A DNA stretch of 64,000 bases, taken from positions 1,178,001 through 1,242,000 of the forward strand of contig CANMPP010000001.1 of assembly GCA_947499735.1 (NCBI GenBank), read 5' to 3'. A model generated the notes under the pieces. That model did not search any database, had not been told where the DNA came from, and was given only the letters and a program-made list of their open reading frames with translations. The stretch is from an uncultured Pelagimonas sp. (GTDB taxonomy: Bacteria > Pseudomonadota > Alphaproteobacteria > Rhodobacterales > Rhodobacteraceae). Both the position numbers and the translations under genes were made by a program. Position 1 is the first letter of the stretch. Each line of letters starts with the position of its first letter. Below, one piece after another: positions 38,875 through 48,312 of this stretch.

Positions 38875-39987
38875 TTAACCAATCAGATCACCCTTTTTGT
38901 CTGCCAAATTTTTCTGATACTTTTCAAGGCGCTGCAGGGCAATGCGCAGAACGATTTTACCAGAACGCGCGGACCAGCCCATTCCTTTTTCAATCGCTTC
39001 CAGGCCTTCCATATAGCAGCAGCAGCGTAGAGAAATATCGCCCAGGCCCGGTCCCAATTCATGCAAAGCACGGGTCAGGCGATCACGTGCAGCAACAACC
39101 CCCGGTGCCAAATGCTCTGGCCACTCTGGAACAATATCATTCCACAGGTTTTGCTCCCATGCGCCCAGCTCGTGTGCCTCGATTTGGGACAATTCATAAT
39201 CCTCACGCAGGCGTTCACCCGCCGCAAGCTGCCCTTGTGTCAGGAATGCAGCGCCATCTTTGCCCCGGCGGCGACCCAAAATAGCCAATGGGCTATCTGT
39301 AAATGCGTTGCGCAGGCGGCGGTAACGAGGATCTGCATCTTCCTGCAAAAGACCCGCCGCAGCATCTTCGCCGGATTGAACACCCGCGCTGTTATCAGCA
39401 TAATCGCGCAGCTTGCTTTCGTGCTGAGCGACCATTTGGTTCAGCGCGGCACGCCCGGCCAATGTGATTTTATATCGGGAAATACGCCCCGGCTCGTCGC
39501 ATTCGATCCATTCTTTCAGCGCCATTGCTTCCGCAATTGGTGCATCTACGACCGCACTGCGTACCGTACCGCCATCTGCGGTTTCACGAACGACAACGGC
39601 CTTTTCCATTTCCGCAGCAACAGCCAAAACTGCGCCTGGTTCGGCCAAACGGCGCAGAACTCGACGAGATTCTTCATTCAATTGGCTGTCGTCCACGGGA
39701 TGGTTGCTCAGTTCATCTGCATTCATGTTCCGCAGTCCTTTGTAGTCGTCATTGGCCGATTTCGCGGCCGGCCAAAGATGCCGTAACGCCGCATCTACCA
39801 GCGGATCGTCTCGGCGTGTTTCAATCTTGCGAACCTGTCGCAATACAGTGGATGCATGACATCCTTGGCGCCGTGCCAGCGCCCGGATGCCTTCACCACC
39901 TTCCGTATGCGCCAAATATAATTTGGCTGACTCCGGCACCCAATTAGGCAAACCCGTGATTGGTTCTATCGCTGCCAGAACGGACAT
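38875..39987 (-). CDS. DUF6456 helix-turn-helix protein
   Basis: Protein of 370 residues of a family found in Rhodobacterales. A helix-turn-helix-like segment near 30-60 reads GIRALARRQGCHASTVLRQV. The C-terminal DUF6456 region (about 190-370) holds DPRYRRLRNAFTDSPLAILGRR and the helical end with CCCYMEGLEAIEKGMGWSARSGKIVL in pieces. It is probably a DNA-binding regulator; target unknown. The start at 39987 follows a GGAAGG site. It is divergent from a DUF6477 gene. Confidence 0.8.
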   Translation of the reverse strand: MSVLAAIEPITGLPNWVPESAKLYLAHTEGGEGIRALARRQGCHASTVLRQVRKIETRRDDPLVDAALRHLWPAAKSANDDYKGLRNMNADELSNHPVDDSQLNEESRRVLRRLAEPGAVLAVAAEMEKAVVVRETADGGTVRSAVVDAPIAEAMALKEWIECDEPGRISRYKITLAGRAALNQMVAQHESKLRDYADNSAGVQSGEDAAAGLLQEDADPRYRRLRNAFTDSPLAILGRRRGKDGAAFLTQGQLAAGERLREDYELSQIEAHELGAWEQNLWNDIVPEWPEHLAPGVVAARDRLTRALHELGPGLGDISLRCCCYMEGLEAIEKGMGWSARSGKIVLRIALQRLEKYQKNLADKKGDLIG

Positions 39988-40205
39988 GCCTTTACCTTCC
40001 TTCCGGTTATTCACCGAATTATCCACAGAACACTGCATAAGAATTGCGGCGGAGTCTTACTGCTGAGTTAACAGATCGTCGCACAACTAAAAATTGTACC
40101 TAAATTTAAATAATAACTTAGGGCAGCGAACGGTCGCTGCGTGTTTCGCGCAACACCCCACCGCAACATGCGAGTGTAACCTTCGAATCAAGAAAGGTTT
40201 TTCCG

Positions 40206-40673
40206 ATGAAACACATCCTGTCCCAAGTTGCTAAACTTCGCCGTCCCCGCCTGTTGTCTCGGGCTGCTCGCATTGCAAGCCAGTCATATAAGCGTGGGAC
40301 CGAGCTACCCAAACTGATTAACAAGTTGGGTTTGGATGTTAAGAATCCACAGGGGCTCTGTGGAAAACAACATATGCAGCTGATTTCTCAGCTGATCGAA
40401 CACGAAGTATATCTAAACGCGCAGCGCAAAGTGCAGCGCGAATTTTATCAACCCGCGGAACATATCGCCGTGCTTGGCGCAATCATTGCTGAATCAGACT
40501 TGCTGAAAAGAGATCTACAGGCGGCGCATGCTGACCAATCTGAATTGGTCCAGAACAGCATCCGCAACAGACTAAAACAGCCTCACATGGACGAATCAGG
40601 CGTCGCGGCTTTCTTTTCTGCGATATATGCGCCCAAAGCATCAGAGATCGCGGGATCCAGCATAGGTTGCTGA
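40206..40673 (+). CDS. DUF6477-family protein
   Basis: Protein of 155 residues. The first ~100 residues match the small DUF6477 family of Rhodobacterales: LRRPRLLSRAARIASQSYKR, LIEHEVYLNAQRKV and HIAVLGAIIAESDLL. The last ~45 residues extend beyond the usual end, and the final 91 bases overlap the 3' end of the MttB-like gene tail to tail. The extension may be a recent loss of an earlier stop. Function unknown. Confidence 0.7.
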   Translation: MKHILSQVAKLRRPRLLSRAARIASQSYKRGTELPKLINKLGLDVKNPQGLCGKQHMQLISQLIEHEVYLNAQRKVQREFYQPAEHIAVLGAIIAESDLLKRDLQAAHADQSELVQNSIRNRLKQPHMDESGVAAFFSAIYAPKASEIAGSSIGC

Positions 40674-42121
40674 TAAGTGGCCAGCATTTTTTTCACCCGC
40701 TCATGTGCCAATCGCATCGTGTCAGGAGATCCGGCATCTTCCCAGGATTCAAAGTTCCGGTAATCCAGAACCTCGCTCTGCCAAAACGCATCTTTGTAAT
40801 TCGCTTGTGTATGCGCACAGCCAAAGAAGTGACCGCCCGGGCCAACTTCGCGGAATGCATCCAAGGCCTGGGCATTTTCGTCAGTGGAAATGCCCTGTGC
40901 CAATCGGTGCAACACGCCCAGCTGATCGGCATCCATAACGAATTTCTCATAGGACGATGTAGCGCCACCATCCAACCATCCGCAAGAATGCAGCATAAAG
41001 TTGACGCCAGCCATCAATCCACCCTGCAGCGTGTTTGCGGTTTCATAGGCTGCTTGCGCATCCGGCAACTTCGATCCGCAAAATGATCCGGCAGAGCGAT
41101 AAGGCAGCCCCAAACGGCGGGCCAACTGCCCTGCCCCGTATGTAATAAGGGACGCTTCTGGCGTGCCAAATGTCGGGGCCCCGGAATTCATTGCCACGGA
41201 TGCCACAAACGCGCCCATTATAACGGGCGCGCCGGGGCGAATAAGCTGGCTATAGGCAATGCCTGCCAAAACTTCTGCCATGACTTGGGTCAACGTTCCG
41301 GCAATCGATACCGGCGACATCGCGCCGGATACGATGAATGGCGAAATGATGCAGGCCTGCCCGGCCTTTGCATACACTTCAAGCGAACCCATCATAACAT
41401 CATCAAAGACCAGCGGCGAATTGATGTTAATCAGCGACGTCATCACGACATTATTCGCCACAAATTCTTTGCCGAATAGAATTTCGCACATCTCGACACT
41501 GTCTTGTGCGCGGCTGGGTTCTGTCACGGATCCCATAAACGGCTTGTCTGACAATGTCATATGGGCGTGCAACATATCCAGATGGCGTTTGTTCACCGGC
41601 AAATCGACAGGTTCACAAACGGTACCGCCCGAATGGTGCAGCCATTTCGACATATAGCCCAGCTTTACGAAATTGCGGAAATCCTCAATCGTGCCGTAAC
41701 GCCGCCCTTTTTCCATATCATGGACAAAGGGCGGGCCATATACGGGCGCAAGAACCAAGTTCCGGCCACCGATTTCAACACTGCGTTCTGGATTGCGCGC
41801 ATGCTGCGTGAATGTTTTTGGCGCCGTTTCGCACAATTTACGTGCCAAACCGCGTGGAATATGAACCCGTTCGCCAACAACATTAGCCCCAGCATCCCGC
41901 CACCGAGCCAATGCACCAGGGTTATTGGCGAACTCGACGCCAATTTCCTCTAGCAAAAGATCTGCATTAGATTCGATAAGCTCCAACGCGGCTTCATCCA
42001 AAATCTCAATATTTGGAATATTTCGCTCTATGAATCGTGCTGTTTCAAAGCTCACTGCCTGACGTTCTGCACGGCGCGCTGCGCCACCTCCACCCCGTTT
42101 ACGGCGTTTCGCTTCGGCCAT
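40583..42121 (-). CDS. MttB-superfamily methyltransferase without pyrrolysine
   Basis: Protein of 512 residues of the trimethylamine methyltransferase (MttB/MtgB) superfamily. Such enzymes move a methyl group from a quaternary or methylated amine to a corrinoid protein. The reading frame has no internal amber codon, so it is a non-pyrrolysine member, like the glycine betaine methyltransferase MtgB. TIM-barrel features include VYGPPFVHD, SPVSIAGTLTQVMAEVLAG and CAHTQANYKDAFW. A Lys/Arg/Gly-rich N-terminal tail of about 20 residues precedes it. A corrinoid protein and BmtB-like enzyme lie 3-5 kb away. The real substrate is unproven. Confidence 0.85.
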   Translation of the reverse strand: MAEAKRRKRGGGGAARRAERQAVSFETARFIERNIPNIEILDEAALELIESNADLLLEEIGVEFANNPGALARWRDAGANVVGERVHIPRGLARKLCETAPKTFTQHARNPERSVEIGGRNLVLAPVYGPPFVHDMEKGRRYGTIEDFRNFVKLGYMSKWLHHSGGTVCEPVDLPVNKRHLDMLHAHMTLSDKPFMGSVTEPSRAQDSVEMCEILFGKEFVANNVVMTSLININSPLVFDDVMMGSLEVYAKAGQACIISPFIVSGAMSPVSIAGTLTQVMAEVLAGIAYSQLIRPGAPVIMGAFVASVAMNSGAPTFGTPEASLITYGAGQLARRLGLPYRSAGSFCGSKLPDAQAAYETANTLQGGLMAGVNFMLHSCGWLDGGATSSYEKFVMDADQLGVLHRLAQGISTDENAQALDAFREVGPGGHFFGCAHTQANYKDAFWQSEVLDYRNFESWEDAGSPDTMRLAHERVKKMLATYQQPMLDPAISDALGAYIAEKKAATPDSSM

Positions 42122-42135
42122 CCCGATCCCCTATA

Positions 42136-42156
42136 TGTCGCGCGTTGGTCGCGACA
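42136..42156. promoter_or_regulatory. Inverted repeat between MttB-like gene and guaA
   Basis: TGTCGCG and CGCGACA are perfect 7-base arms with a 7-base spacer, 15 bases upstream of the MttB-like start in the divergent gap. It could be an operator for that gene, or a leader hairpin. Regulator unknown. Confidence 0.4.
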
Positions 42157-42288
42157 ACTTAACGAAAAGAAAATGCGCACCTTGCTCACTTGCGTCAATT
42201 CGTGGTCAATTCCCGACATCATGGCGAAAGCGACGTTGCGATACAGTCAGGGCTTGATACGCGCGCCAACTCGCACTATCCCGCGTTC

Positions 42289-43848
42289 ATGACACAGACC
42301 ATTCATGACCGCCTTCTTATCATCGACTTTGGCTCTCAGGTCACGCAGCTGATTGCGCGCCGCCTGCGTGAGCTGAACGTATATTGTGAAATCCACCCCT
42401 ATCAGAATGTCACGGCTGACTTCCTAAAGGACTTTGCGCCAAAGGCTGTGATCTTTTCCGGTGGCCCAGACAGCGTAACCCGCGAAGGTAGCCCACGTGC
42501 ACCCAAAGAGGTGTTCGATATGGGCGTACCAATCCTTGGGATTTGCTACGGCCAACAGGTCATGATGCACCAATTGGGAGGTAAAGTAGAAAGTGGCCAT
42601 GGCACGGCCGAATTTGGCCGCGCGTTCGTGACACCCAAAGGCGAGCAGCCCATTTTGGATGGTTGGTTCACCGAAGGTGATGAACAAGTCTGGATGAGCC
42701 ATGGCGATCACGTCTCAGAAATTGCTGATGGTTTCGAAGTATACGGCACATCGCCCAATGCACCTTATGCAATCACCGCCGACGCCTCGCGTCATTTCTA
42801 CGCTGTCCAGTTCCATCCAGAAGTGCACCACACGCCGCGTGGCGCAAAGCTGTATGAGAACTTTGTTAAGCTCGCAGGTTTTGCAGGCGACTGGACCATG
42901 GGGGCCTATCGCGAAGAAATGGTCGCTAAAATCAAAGCGCAGGTTGGCGATAAAAACGTAATCTGCGCCCTCTCAGGCGGCGTTGATAGCTCAGTTGCGG
43001 CCGCTTTGATCCATGAAGCGATCGGCGACCAGCTGACCTGCGTCTTTGTCGACCACGGTCTGTTACGTAAGGACGAAGCCGCAGAAGTGGTCGGTATGTT
43101 CCGCGACCACATGAACCTGCATGTCATCCATGCGGATGAAACCGAGCTGTTCTTGGGCGAATTGGAAGGGCAATCAGACCCTGAAACCAAGCGCAAGATC
43201 ATTGGTAAACTGTTTATCGATGTCTTCCAGAAATACGCAGATCAAATTGAAGGTGCCGAATTCCTAGCCCAAGGCACCCTTTATCCAGACGTGATCGAAA
43301 GCGTTAGCTTTTCCGGTGGCCCGTCTGTCACCATCAAAAGCCACCACAATGTGGGCGGCTTGCCTGAGAAAATGGGGCTCAAGCTTGTTGAACCTCTGCG
43401 TGAACTGTTCAAGGATGAAGTGCGTGCACTGGGTCGTGAACTGGGCCTGCCAGACAGCTTTATTGGCCGGCACCCCTTCCCCGGACCGGGCCTGGCCATT
43501 CGTTGCCCTGGCGAAATCACACGTGAAAAACTGGAAATCCTGCGCGAAGCAGATGCCATTTATATCGATCAGATCCGCAAGCACGGCCTTTACGACGAAA
43601 TCTGGCAGGCCTTTGTCGCGATTCTACCGGTTCGCACCGTTGGCGTGATGGGCGATGGTCGCACATATGACTATGCCTGTGCGTTGCGCGCTGTGACATC
43701 CGTGGATGGCATGACAGCGGATTATTATCCGTTCTCACATGAGTTCCTAGGTGAAACAGCTACACGGATCATTAACGAAGTTAATGGCATCAATCGGTGT
43801 ACCTATGACATCACGTCCAAACCTCCGGGCACGATTGAATGGGAATGA
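42289..43848 (+). CDS. guaA: GMP synthase (glutamine-hydrolysing)
   Basis: Converts XMP to GMP; 519 residues. The amidotransferase domain has Cys in GICYGQQVM and His-Glu in [10 protein letters not shown]. The ATP-pyrophosphatase PP-loop is [14 protein letters not shown], and the dimerisation domain ends in GTIEWE. The start at 42289 gives [19 protein letters not shown] shortly after; an in-frame start at 42190 adds 33 non-conserved residues. Confidence 0.97.
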   Translation: MTQTIHDRLLIIDFGSQVTQLIARRLRELNVYCEIHPYQNVTADFLKDFAPKAVIFSGGPDSVTREGSPRAPKEVFDMGVPILGICYGQQVMMHQLGGKVESGHGTAEFGRAFVTPKGEQPILDGWFTEGDEQVWMSHGDHVSEIADGFEVYGTSPNAPYAITADASRHFYAVQFHPEVHHTPRGAKLYENFVKLAGFAGDWTMGAYREEMVAKIKAQVGDKNVICALSGGVDSSVAAALIHEAIGDQLTCVFVDHGLLRKDEAAEVVGMFRDHMNLHVIHADETELFLGELEGQSDPETKRKIIGKLFIDVFQKYADQIEGAEFLAQGTLYPDVIESVSFSGGPSVTIKSHHNVGGLPEKMGLKLVEPLRELFKDEVRALGRELGLPDSFIGRHPFPGPGLAIRCPGEITREKLEILREADAIYIDQIRKHGLYDEIWQAFVAILPVRTVGVMGDGRTYDYACALRAVTSVDGMTADYYPFSHEFLGETATRIINEVNGINRCTYDITSKPPGTIEWE

Positions 43849-43895
43849 TCCTAGGCCTGCCATAACGGCGGGCCAATAGCACGGATAAGCCTGCG

Positions 43896-44546
43896 ATGAT
43901 GTATCGAACCCTTAAATATCTGTGTGTGTTTTCAGTTTTAAGCGGCATGTTGTTTGCGGCAGTTCACTATTGGACATTTCGGGTCGCCTACCCAGCGATG
44001 GACGAATTGGAACCGGCGCAAACAATTGTTTGTCTTGCTGCCGGCCTGCGCGGGGATGGCAGTATGGGGCCTTATACGGCCCAAAGGGCCCGTGCTTGCA
44101 TTGATTTATATGAGCAAGGGCTTGCACCCAAAATCGCTTTTTCTGGTGGAAATTCAGATCCCGGTCTCCCCGCAACTGCGGAACAAATGGCAGCCTATGC
44201 CGAACTGCTGGGTGTTTCCCGCGACGCGATGATTATCGAAAACCGTTCGGAATCCACATTGCAAAACGCATTATTCACCATACCAAAGCTGTCCAGCCGC
44301 AAAGATTTCATACTAGTTACAGATAGCTTCCACTTGCCACGCTCTGCCGCATCGTTTTTTTGGTTTGGCGGGCGCAAGATGCAACTATACCCGGCAAATA
44401 CCGGTATTGATGCCGTATTGCCCGATACAGAGATTTTGATTTGGGAAGTTGCGAAGATTTGGCTGAATGCCATTCGCGCGCCGCTTTATACGCTCAGTGC
44501 AATAATTGGCGTCCCGCGCCATGTAAGAGAATACATACTTGTCTGA
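43896..44546 (+). CDS. YdcF/SanA-like DUF218 membrane protein
   Basis: Protein of 216 residues with one N-terminal membrane span (about 8-28) and a DUF218 domain containing IVCLAAGLRGDG, KIAFSGGNSDP, ENRSESTLQNA and LVTDSFHLPRSAASF. Related proteins ElyC and SanA act in envelope integrity or polyprenyl-carrier metabolism. It lies about 45 bases after guaA on the same strand and ten bases before the monooxygenase-like gene. Confidence 0.83.
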   Translation: MMYRTLKYLCVFSVLSGMLFAAVHYWTFRVAYPAMDELEPAQTIVCLAAGLRGDGSMGPYTAQRARACIDLYEQGLAPKIAFSGGNSDPGLPATAEQMAAYAELLGVSRDAMIIENRSESTLQNALFTIPKLSSRKDFILVTDSFHLPRSAASFFWFGGRKMQLYPANTGIDAVLPDTEILIWEVAKIWLNAIRAPLYTLSAIIGVPRHVREYILV

Positions 44547-44556
44547 AAGGACCACC

Positions 44557-44841
44557 ATGACCGTAGAATTGAAGGGCTATATCACAGTTCCCGCGGATCG
44601 TATGGATGAGGTCAAAACAGGTTTGGTCGATCATATTCGTCTGACTCGTGAAGAACCAGGCTGCATTTCGTTTCAGGTGACTGAAGATCCGACCATACCG
44701 GGTCGCTTCAATGTGCATGAACGTTTTACGGATGCAGCGGCGTTTAAAGCGCATCAAACTCGTGGTGGTCAGTCGCCTTGGGCAAAGATCACAGAAGGCA
44801 TTCCGCGCTCGTATGAAATCACGGGTCTAGAAGAAGACTGA
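44557..44841 (+). CDS. Antibiotic-biosynthesis-monooxygenase (ABM/YgiN) domain protein
   Basis: Small protein of 94 residues with the ferredoxin-like ABM fold: an initial strand (ELKGYITVPADRMDEV), TREEPGCISFQVTED, RFNVHERFTDAAAFKAHQ. YgiN-type members act on quinols. The start at 44557 follows GAAAGGA; an earlier ATG would omit that site. It is close to the DUF218 gene, so probably in the same transcript. Confidence 0.83.
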   Translation: MTVELKGYITVPADRMDEVKTGLVDHIRLTREEPGCISFQVTEDPTIPGRFNVHERFTDAAAFKAHQTRGGQSPWAKITEGIPRSYEITGLEED

Positions 44842-44863
44842 TTGGATCAGCTCAAAATGCAGT

Positions 44864-44897
44864 CAAATTCATGGAAATCATGATTATTATGAATTTG
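44864..44897. promoter_or_regulatory. Inverted repeat upstream of the BmtB-like gene
   Basis: CAAATTCAT (44864-44872) and ATGAATTTG (44889-44897) are perfect 9-base arms with a 16-base spacer that itself holds the palindrome AATCATGATT. It is 57 bases before the BmtB-like ATG. Candidate operator; no regulator gene is adjacent. Confidence 0.45.
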
Positions 44898-44953
44898 CCT
44901 ACCTGAACATGGCCGCCTATAAGCGCTCATCACAAAAAAGGCATCGACGTGTT

Positions 44954-45970
44954 ATGAGCAACGCACTTTCAGAACTTTTGGAAACCCGAGACTGGCTTTT
45001 GGCCGATGGCGCAACTGGAACAAATTTGTTCAATATGGGCCTTTCCAGTGGCGACGCTCCTGAGTTTTGGAATCGCGACGAACCCGAAAAAATTCGCAAT
45101 CTTTATCGAGGATCTGTCGATGCTGGTTCAGATCTATTCCTAACGAATTCCTTTGGCGCGAATGCATCGCGGTTAAAACTGCATGACGCTGCGGATCAAG
45201 CATTCGAATTTTCTAAACTTTCAGCCGAATTAGGCCGCGAAGTGGCTGATGCCTCTGGACGCAAGATTATTGTTGCCGGTTCCGTTGGCCCGACAGGCGA
45301 AATCATGGGGGCCGCTGGTACGCTGGCACATGAAACTGCGGTCGAGATGTTTGAAGAAACGGCGGCTGGCCTGAAGGCCGGTGGCGCTGATGTTCTATGG
45401 GTCGAAACAATTTCCGCACCCGAAGAATTCAAAGCAGCAGCCGAAGCTTTTGCAAATGTCGATATGCCGTGGTGCGGCACGATGAGTTTTGACACAGCCG
45501 GACGTACGATGATGGGCCTAACATCCACTGACATGGTATCCATGGTCACTGCTCTGCCCAACCAACCAGTCGCATTTGGTGCCAATTGCGGTGTCGGTGC
45601 ATCTGATCTTTTACGAACGGTTCTTGGCTTCTCAGCAGAAACCCCAAGTTCGGCTTTAATTGCCAAGGGCAATGCTGGAATTCCGCGCTATGAACATGGC
45701 CATATTCACTATGACGGCACACCTGAATTGATGGCAGATTACGCGACGTTGGCCCGAGACAGCGGTGCGACAATCATTGGCGGCTGCTGCGGAACGATGC
45801 CGGTGCACCTGAAGGCAATGCGTGAAGCATTAGAAACGCGCCCGAAAGGCGCGCGCCCTGATCTAGCAGAAATCGAAGCGCGCATAGGCGGTTTTTCATC
45901 TGCAACAGACGGGACTGGCGACACGTCGCAAGAACCCAAACGCGCGCGCCGTTCGCGTCGTCGTTCATAA
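44954..45970 (+). CDS. bmt: BmtB-like betaine/homocysteine S-methyltransferase family protein
   Basis: Zinc-dependent methyltransferase of 338 residues, often annotated betaine-homocysteine methyltransferase in Rhodobacterales. The barrel starts with LLADGATGTNLF. Zinc ligands are Cys212 in FGANCGVG and Cys278-Cys279 in IIGGCCGTMP. The C-terminus is a basic, low-complexity tail. It is likely to accept a methyl group onto homocysteine from a betaine or from the corrinoid protein encoded about 1.3 kb further on. An in-frame start at 44909 is possible but 44954 fits the family. It ends one base before the convergent radical SAM gene. Confidence 0.85.
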   Translation: MSNALSELLETRDWLLADGATGTNLFNMGLSSGDAPEFWNRDEPEKIRNLYRGSVDAGSDLFLTNSFGANASRLKLHDAADQAFEFSKLSAELGREVADASGRKIIVAGSVGPTGEIMGAAGTLAHETAVEMFEETAAGLKAGGADVLWVETISAPEEFKAAAEAFANVDMPWCGTMSFDTAGRTMMGLTSTDMVSMVTALPNQPVAFGANCGVGASDLLRTVLGFSAETPSSALIAKGNAGIPRYEHGHIHYDGTPELMADYATLARDSGATIIGGCCGTMPVHLKAMREALETRPKGARPDLAEIEARIGGFSSATDGTGDTSQEPKRARRSRRRS

Positions 45971-47056
45971 CTAAAGCAACGTCAGTTGATCGCCAGGTTG
46001 CGGGGGAGGTTCAAACAGATCCGTCCGCAACTTTGGCAAAGGCCCGTCCAATCCATACTGTCGCGCAGCCCGATTGAACCGTTGCGCGACCAATTTCGCA
46101 AAAACACCCTCGCCACGCATCCTGTGATTCCACCGCGCTGAATAGAGTTCCCCGCCATGCATATCGCGCAATTTGGACAAAATTTTCTGAGCTCGGTACG
46201 GGTAATGCTCGACCAGCCAGTCTTGCCACAGCGATGCAACCTCTCTGGGCAAACGCAGCATAATCCAGCTGGCGGCTTTGGCGCCCGCGCGATGACCGGC
46301 CGCCAAAACAGATTCCATTTCGTGATCCGTCAACCCCGGCACAACCGGCGACATCATGATGCGCACGTCGATTCCCGCCTCGCTCAGCCTTTTGATCGTC
46401 TCCAATCTGCGGGCAGGAACAGGAACACGGGGTTCCATCTTTCGCGAAAGATCCGCATCCAACGTCGTGACAGATACGCCAACACGCGCCAAACCGCGCT
46501 GGGCCATTCGCGACAGAATGTCGATATCTCGCTCAATCAAAGTGCCTTTGGTCACGATTGCAACGGGATGATTGAAAGCGTCCAAAACGTCCAGACATTC
46601 ACGCATAATGCCGTGACCACGCTCAATGGGTTGATAGGGATCGGTGTTCGTTCCAATCGCCATCGTAGCGGGTCTATAGGTTTTCGACCGCAATTCCCGC
46701 GCCAAGATTTCGGCCATATTGGGGCGCGCAATCAGGTTTGTTTCAAAATCCAACCCAGGCGACAGTCCCAAATAAGCGTGGCTGGGACGGGCGAAACAAT
46801 AGATGCACCCATGCTCACATCCCCTATAGGGGTTGATCGAGCGGTCAAACGGCAAATCGGGCGAGCGTACATAATTGATCGCCGATTTGACTTGCTCTGT
46901 CCTGACATGCGTTCGGATTACAGAAAAATCGCGCTCTTCCTCCCAAATCTCGGGATCTGCGTGTCGCGTCAACCGTTCAAATCGACCAGAATCACTGCGC
47001 GTGGCCCCTCGTGCACGGCGCATTTCAGGCGGGATGGGATGATCAGATTGAGCCAT
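45971..47056 (-). CDS. PA0069-family radical SAM protein
   Basis: Radical SAM enzyme of 361 residues related to SplB-like proteins. The [4Fe-4S] motif is in NPYRGCEHGCIYCFARPSHA (CxxxCxxC). Further landmarks are IGTNTDPYQPIER, VTKGTLIERD and a basic tail. The reaction is unknown for this family; DNA-repair-like roles have been suggested from SplB similarity. It is convergent with the bmt gene and divergent from the corrinoid protein gene, and may be unrelated to methyl transfer. Confidence 0.85.
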   Translation of the reverse strand: MAQSDHPIPPEMRRARGATRSDSGRFERLTRHADPEIWEEERDFSVIRTHVRTEQVKSAINYVRSPDLPFDRSINPYRGCEHGCIYCFARPSHAYLGLSPGLDFETNLIARPNMAEILARELRSKTYRPATMAIGTNTDPYQPIERGHGIMRECLDVLDAFNHPVAIVTKGTLIERDIDILSRMAQRGLARVGVSVTTLDADLSRKMEPRVPVPARRLETIKRLSEAGIDVRIMMSPVVPGLTDHEMESVLAAGHRAGAKAASWIMLRLPREVASLWQDWLVEHYPYRAQKILSKLRDMHGGELYSARWNHRMRGEGVFAKLVAQRFNRAARQYGLDGPLPKLRTDLFEPPPQPGDQLTLL

Positions 47057-47237
47057 GGCATCAATTTAGAACAAAATAAGAACATCATCAAGATCCAACG
47101 CACTGAGCATCGGGTATTTTGGTCGCAGACACGCCTAAGCATGTCGCGAAAATTACAGAGACGGTCGCCACTTGACCGCAATTATGGTAAACAAATCGAC
47201 CGGATTAACGAACGGCCATCCAATAAGGGAATCACCC

Positions 47238-47933
47238 ATGTCTGACGAAGAAGACGATATCATCCTGTCCGAACTAGACGACGAAGAACTCGTCCAGCAG
47301 ATGATGGACGACCTTTATGATGGTATGAGCGAAGAAATCGAAGAGGGTGTGAACATCCTGCTTGAACGCGGATGGACCCCTTACAAGATCCTGACGGAAC
47401 CTTTGGTTGGCGGCATGACCATTGTTGGTCATGATTTCCGCGATGGTATCCTATTCGTCCCCGAAGTTTTGCTGTCCGCGACCGCAATGAAGGCGGGTAT
47501 GGCCATCCTAAAACCGCTGCTTATCGAAACTGGCGCCCCTCGTATGGGTAAAATGGTGATCGGCACGGTCAAAGGCGATATCCACGATATCGGTAAAAAC
47601 CTTGTTGCGATGATGATGGAAGGTGCGGGTTTCGAAGTTGTCGATCTTGGCATCAACAATGCCGTCGATTCATACCTAGAAGCAGCCGCGCGTGAAGACG
47701 CAGATATCATCGGTATGTCCGCCCTTCTGACGACGACGATGCCTTATATGAAAGTGGTCATCGACACGTTGGTCGAACAAGGTAAACGTGATGACTATGT
47801 CGTTATGGTTGGCGGAGCACCCTTGAACGAAGAATTCGGCACCGCAATCGGCGCAGATGCTTATTGTCGCGATGCGGCCGTGGCGGTCGAAACGGCAAAA
47901 GAATTCATGCAACGCCGTCATAACCAAGCCTAA
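47238..47933 (+). CDS. Corrinoid (B12-binding) methyltransferase carrier protein
   Basis: Methyl-carrying corrinoid protein of 231 residues like MtgC/MttC. An N-terminal helical cap (about 15-100) contains GVNILLERGWTPYKIL and FVPEVLLSATAMKAG. The Rossmann-like B12-binding domain has the DxHxxG motif as DIHDIG (114-119, axial ligand His116), then GMSALLTTTM and VMVGGAP. The start at 47238 follows AAGGGA; an in-frame start at 47172 is unsupported. It would take methyl groups from the MttB-like enzyme and pass them to the BmtB-like protein or a folate enzyme. No RamA-type activator is visible. Confidence 0.92.
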   Translation: MSDEEDDIILSELDDEELVQQMMDDLYDGMSEEIEEGVNILLERGWTPYKILTEPLVGGMTIVGHDFRDGILFVPEVLLSATAMKAGMAILKPLLIETGAPRMGKMVIGTVKGDIHDIGKNLVAMMMEGAGFEVVDLGINNAVDSYLEAAAREDADIIGMSALLTTTMPYMKVVIDTLVEQGKRDDYVVMVGGAPLNEEFGTAIGADAYCRDAAVAVETAKEFMQRRHNQA

Positions 47934-47951
47934 CGTAAGGCGGGATTGCCA

Positions 47952-48182
47952 ATGGCAGAGCCTAAAAAATTCAGTGCAGAGGGCGTTTTGCTTATCGCGA
48001 TCCTCGCCCCTGCCGTCGTGATCGGTGCAACTGCATTGGTTTTGCACATTACGAATGTGTCGTTTGCTTGGCTCGCTGTGCTGCCTGTATTGGCGTTACC
48101 CATCGGGCTGTTTGCGGCCAAACGCCAAAGTCAAAAGGCAGATAAAGGCTCTACCCTGCCCAATAGTGATCCGAATCCATAG
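47952..48182 (+). CDS. Small two-span membrane protein
   Basis: Protein of 76 residues with two hydrophobic stretches (GVLLIAILAPAVVIGATALV and LAVLPVLALPIGLFA) and a charged tail. It starts 18 bases after the corrinoid protein stop with AAGGCGG as ribosome site, so it is probably co-transcribed. Unknown family; role in the methyl-transfer set is only suggested by position. Confidence 0.65.
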   Translation: MAEPKKFSAEGVLLIAILAPAVVIGATALVLHITNVSFAWLAVLPVLALPIGLFAAKRQSQKADKGSTLPNSDPNP

Positions 48183-48312
48183 CAATGCGGCCAAGATTAC
48201 GCCAATCATTCAAAATAAATCGACCTTGCGTTTACCTTTACGTAATTCCCATCGAAATCGGGGTTTTTTTCCGCCAGACTCTGAGGCATACTCGTCGATA
48301 AGGGAGACACTG

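Noticed and set aside
46157-47245. 362-codon plus-strand frame opposite the radical SAM gene
   Set aside because: Rich in Arg, His, Gln and Asn with no family features, typical of the antisense of a real gene. The minus-strand gene has the CxxxCxxC motif and good length.
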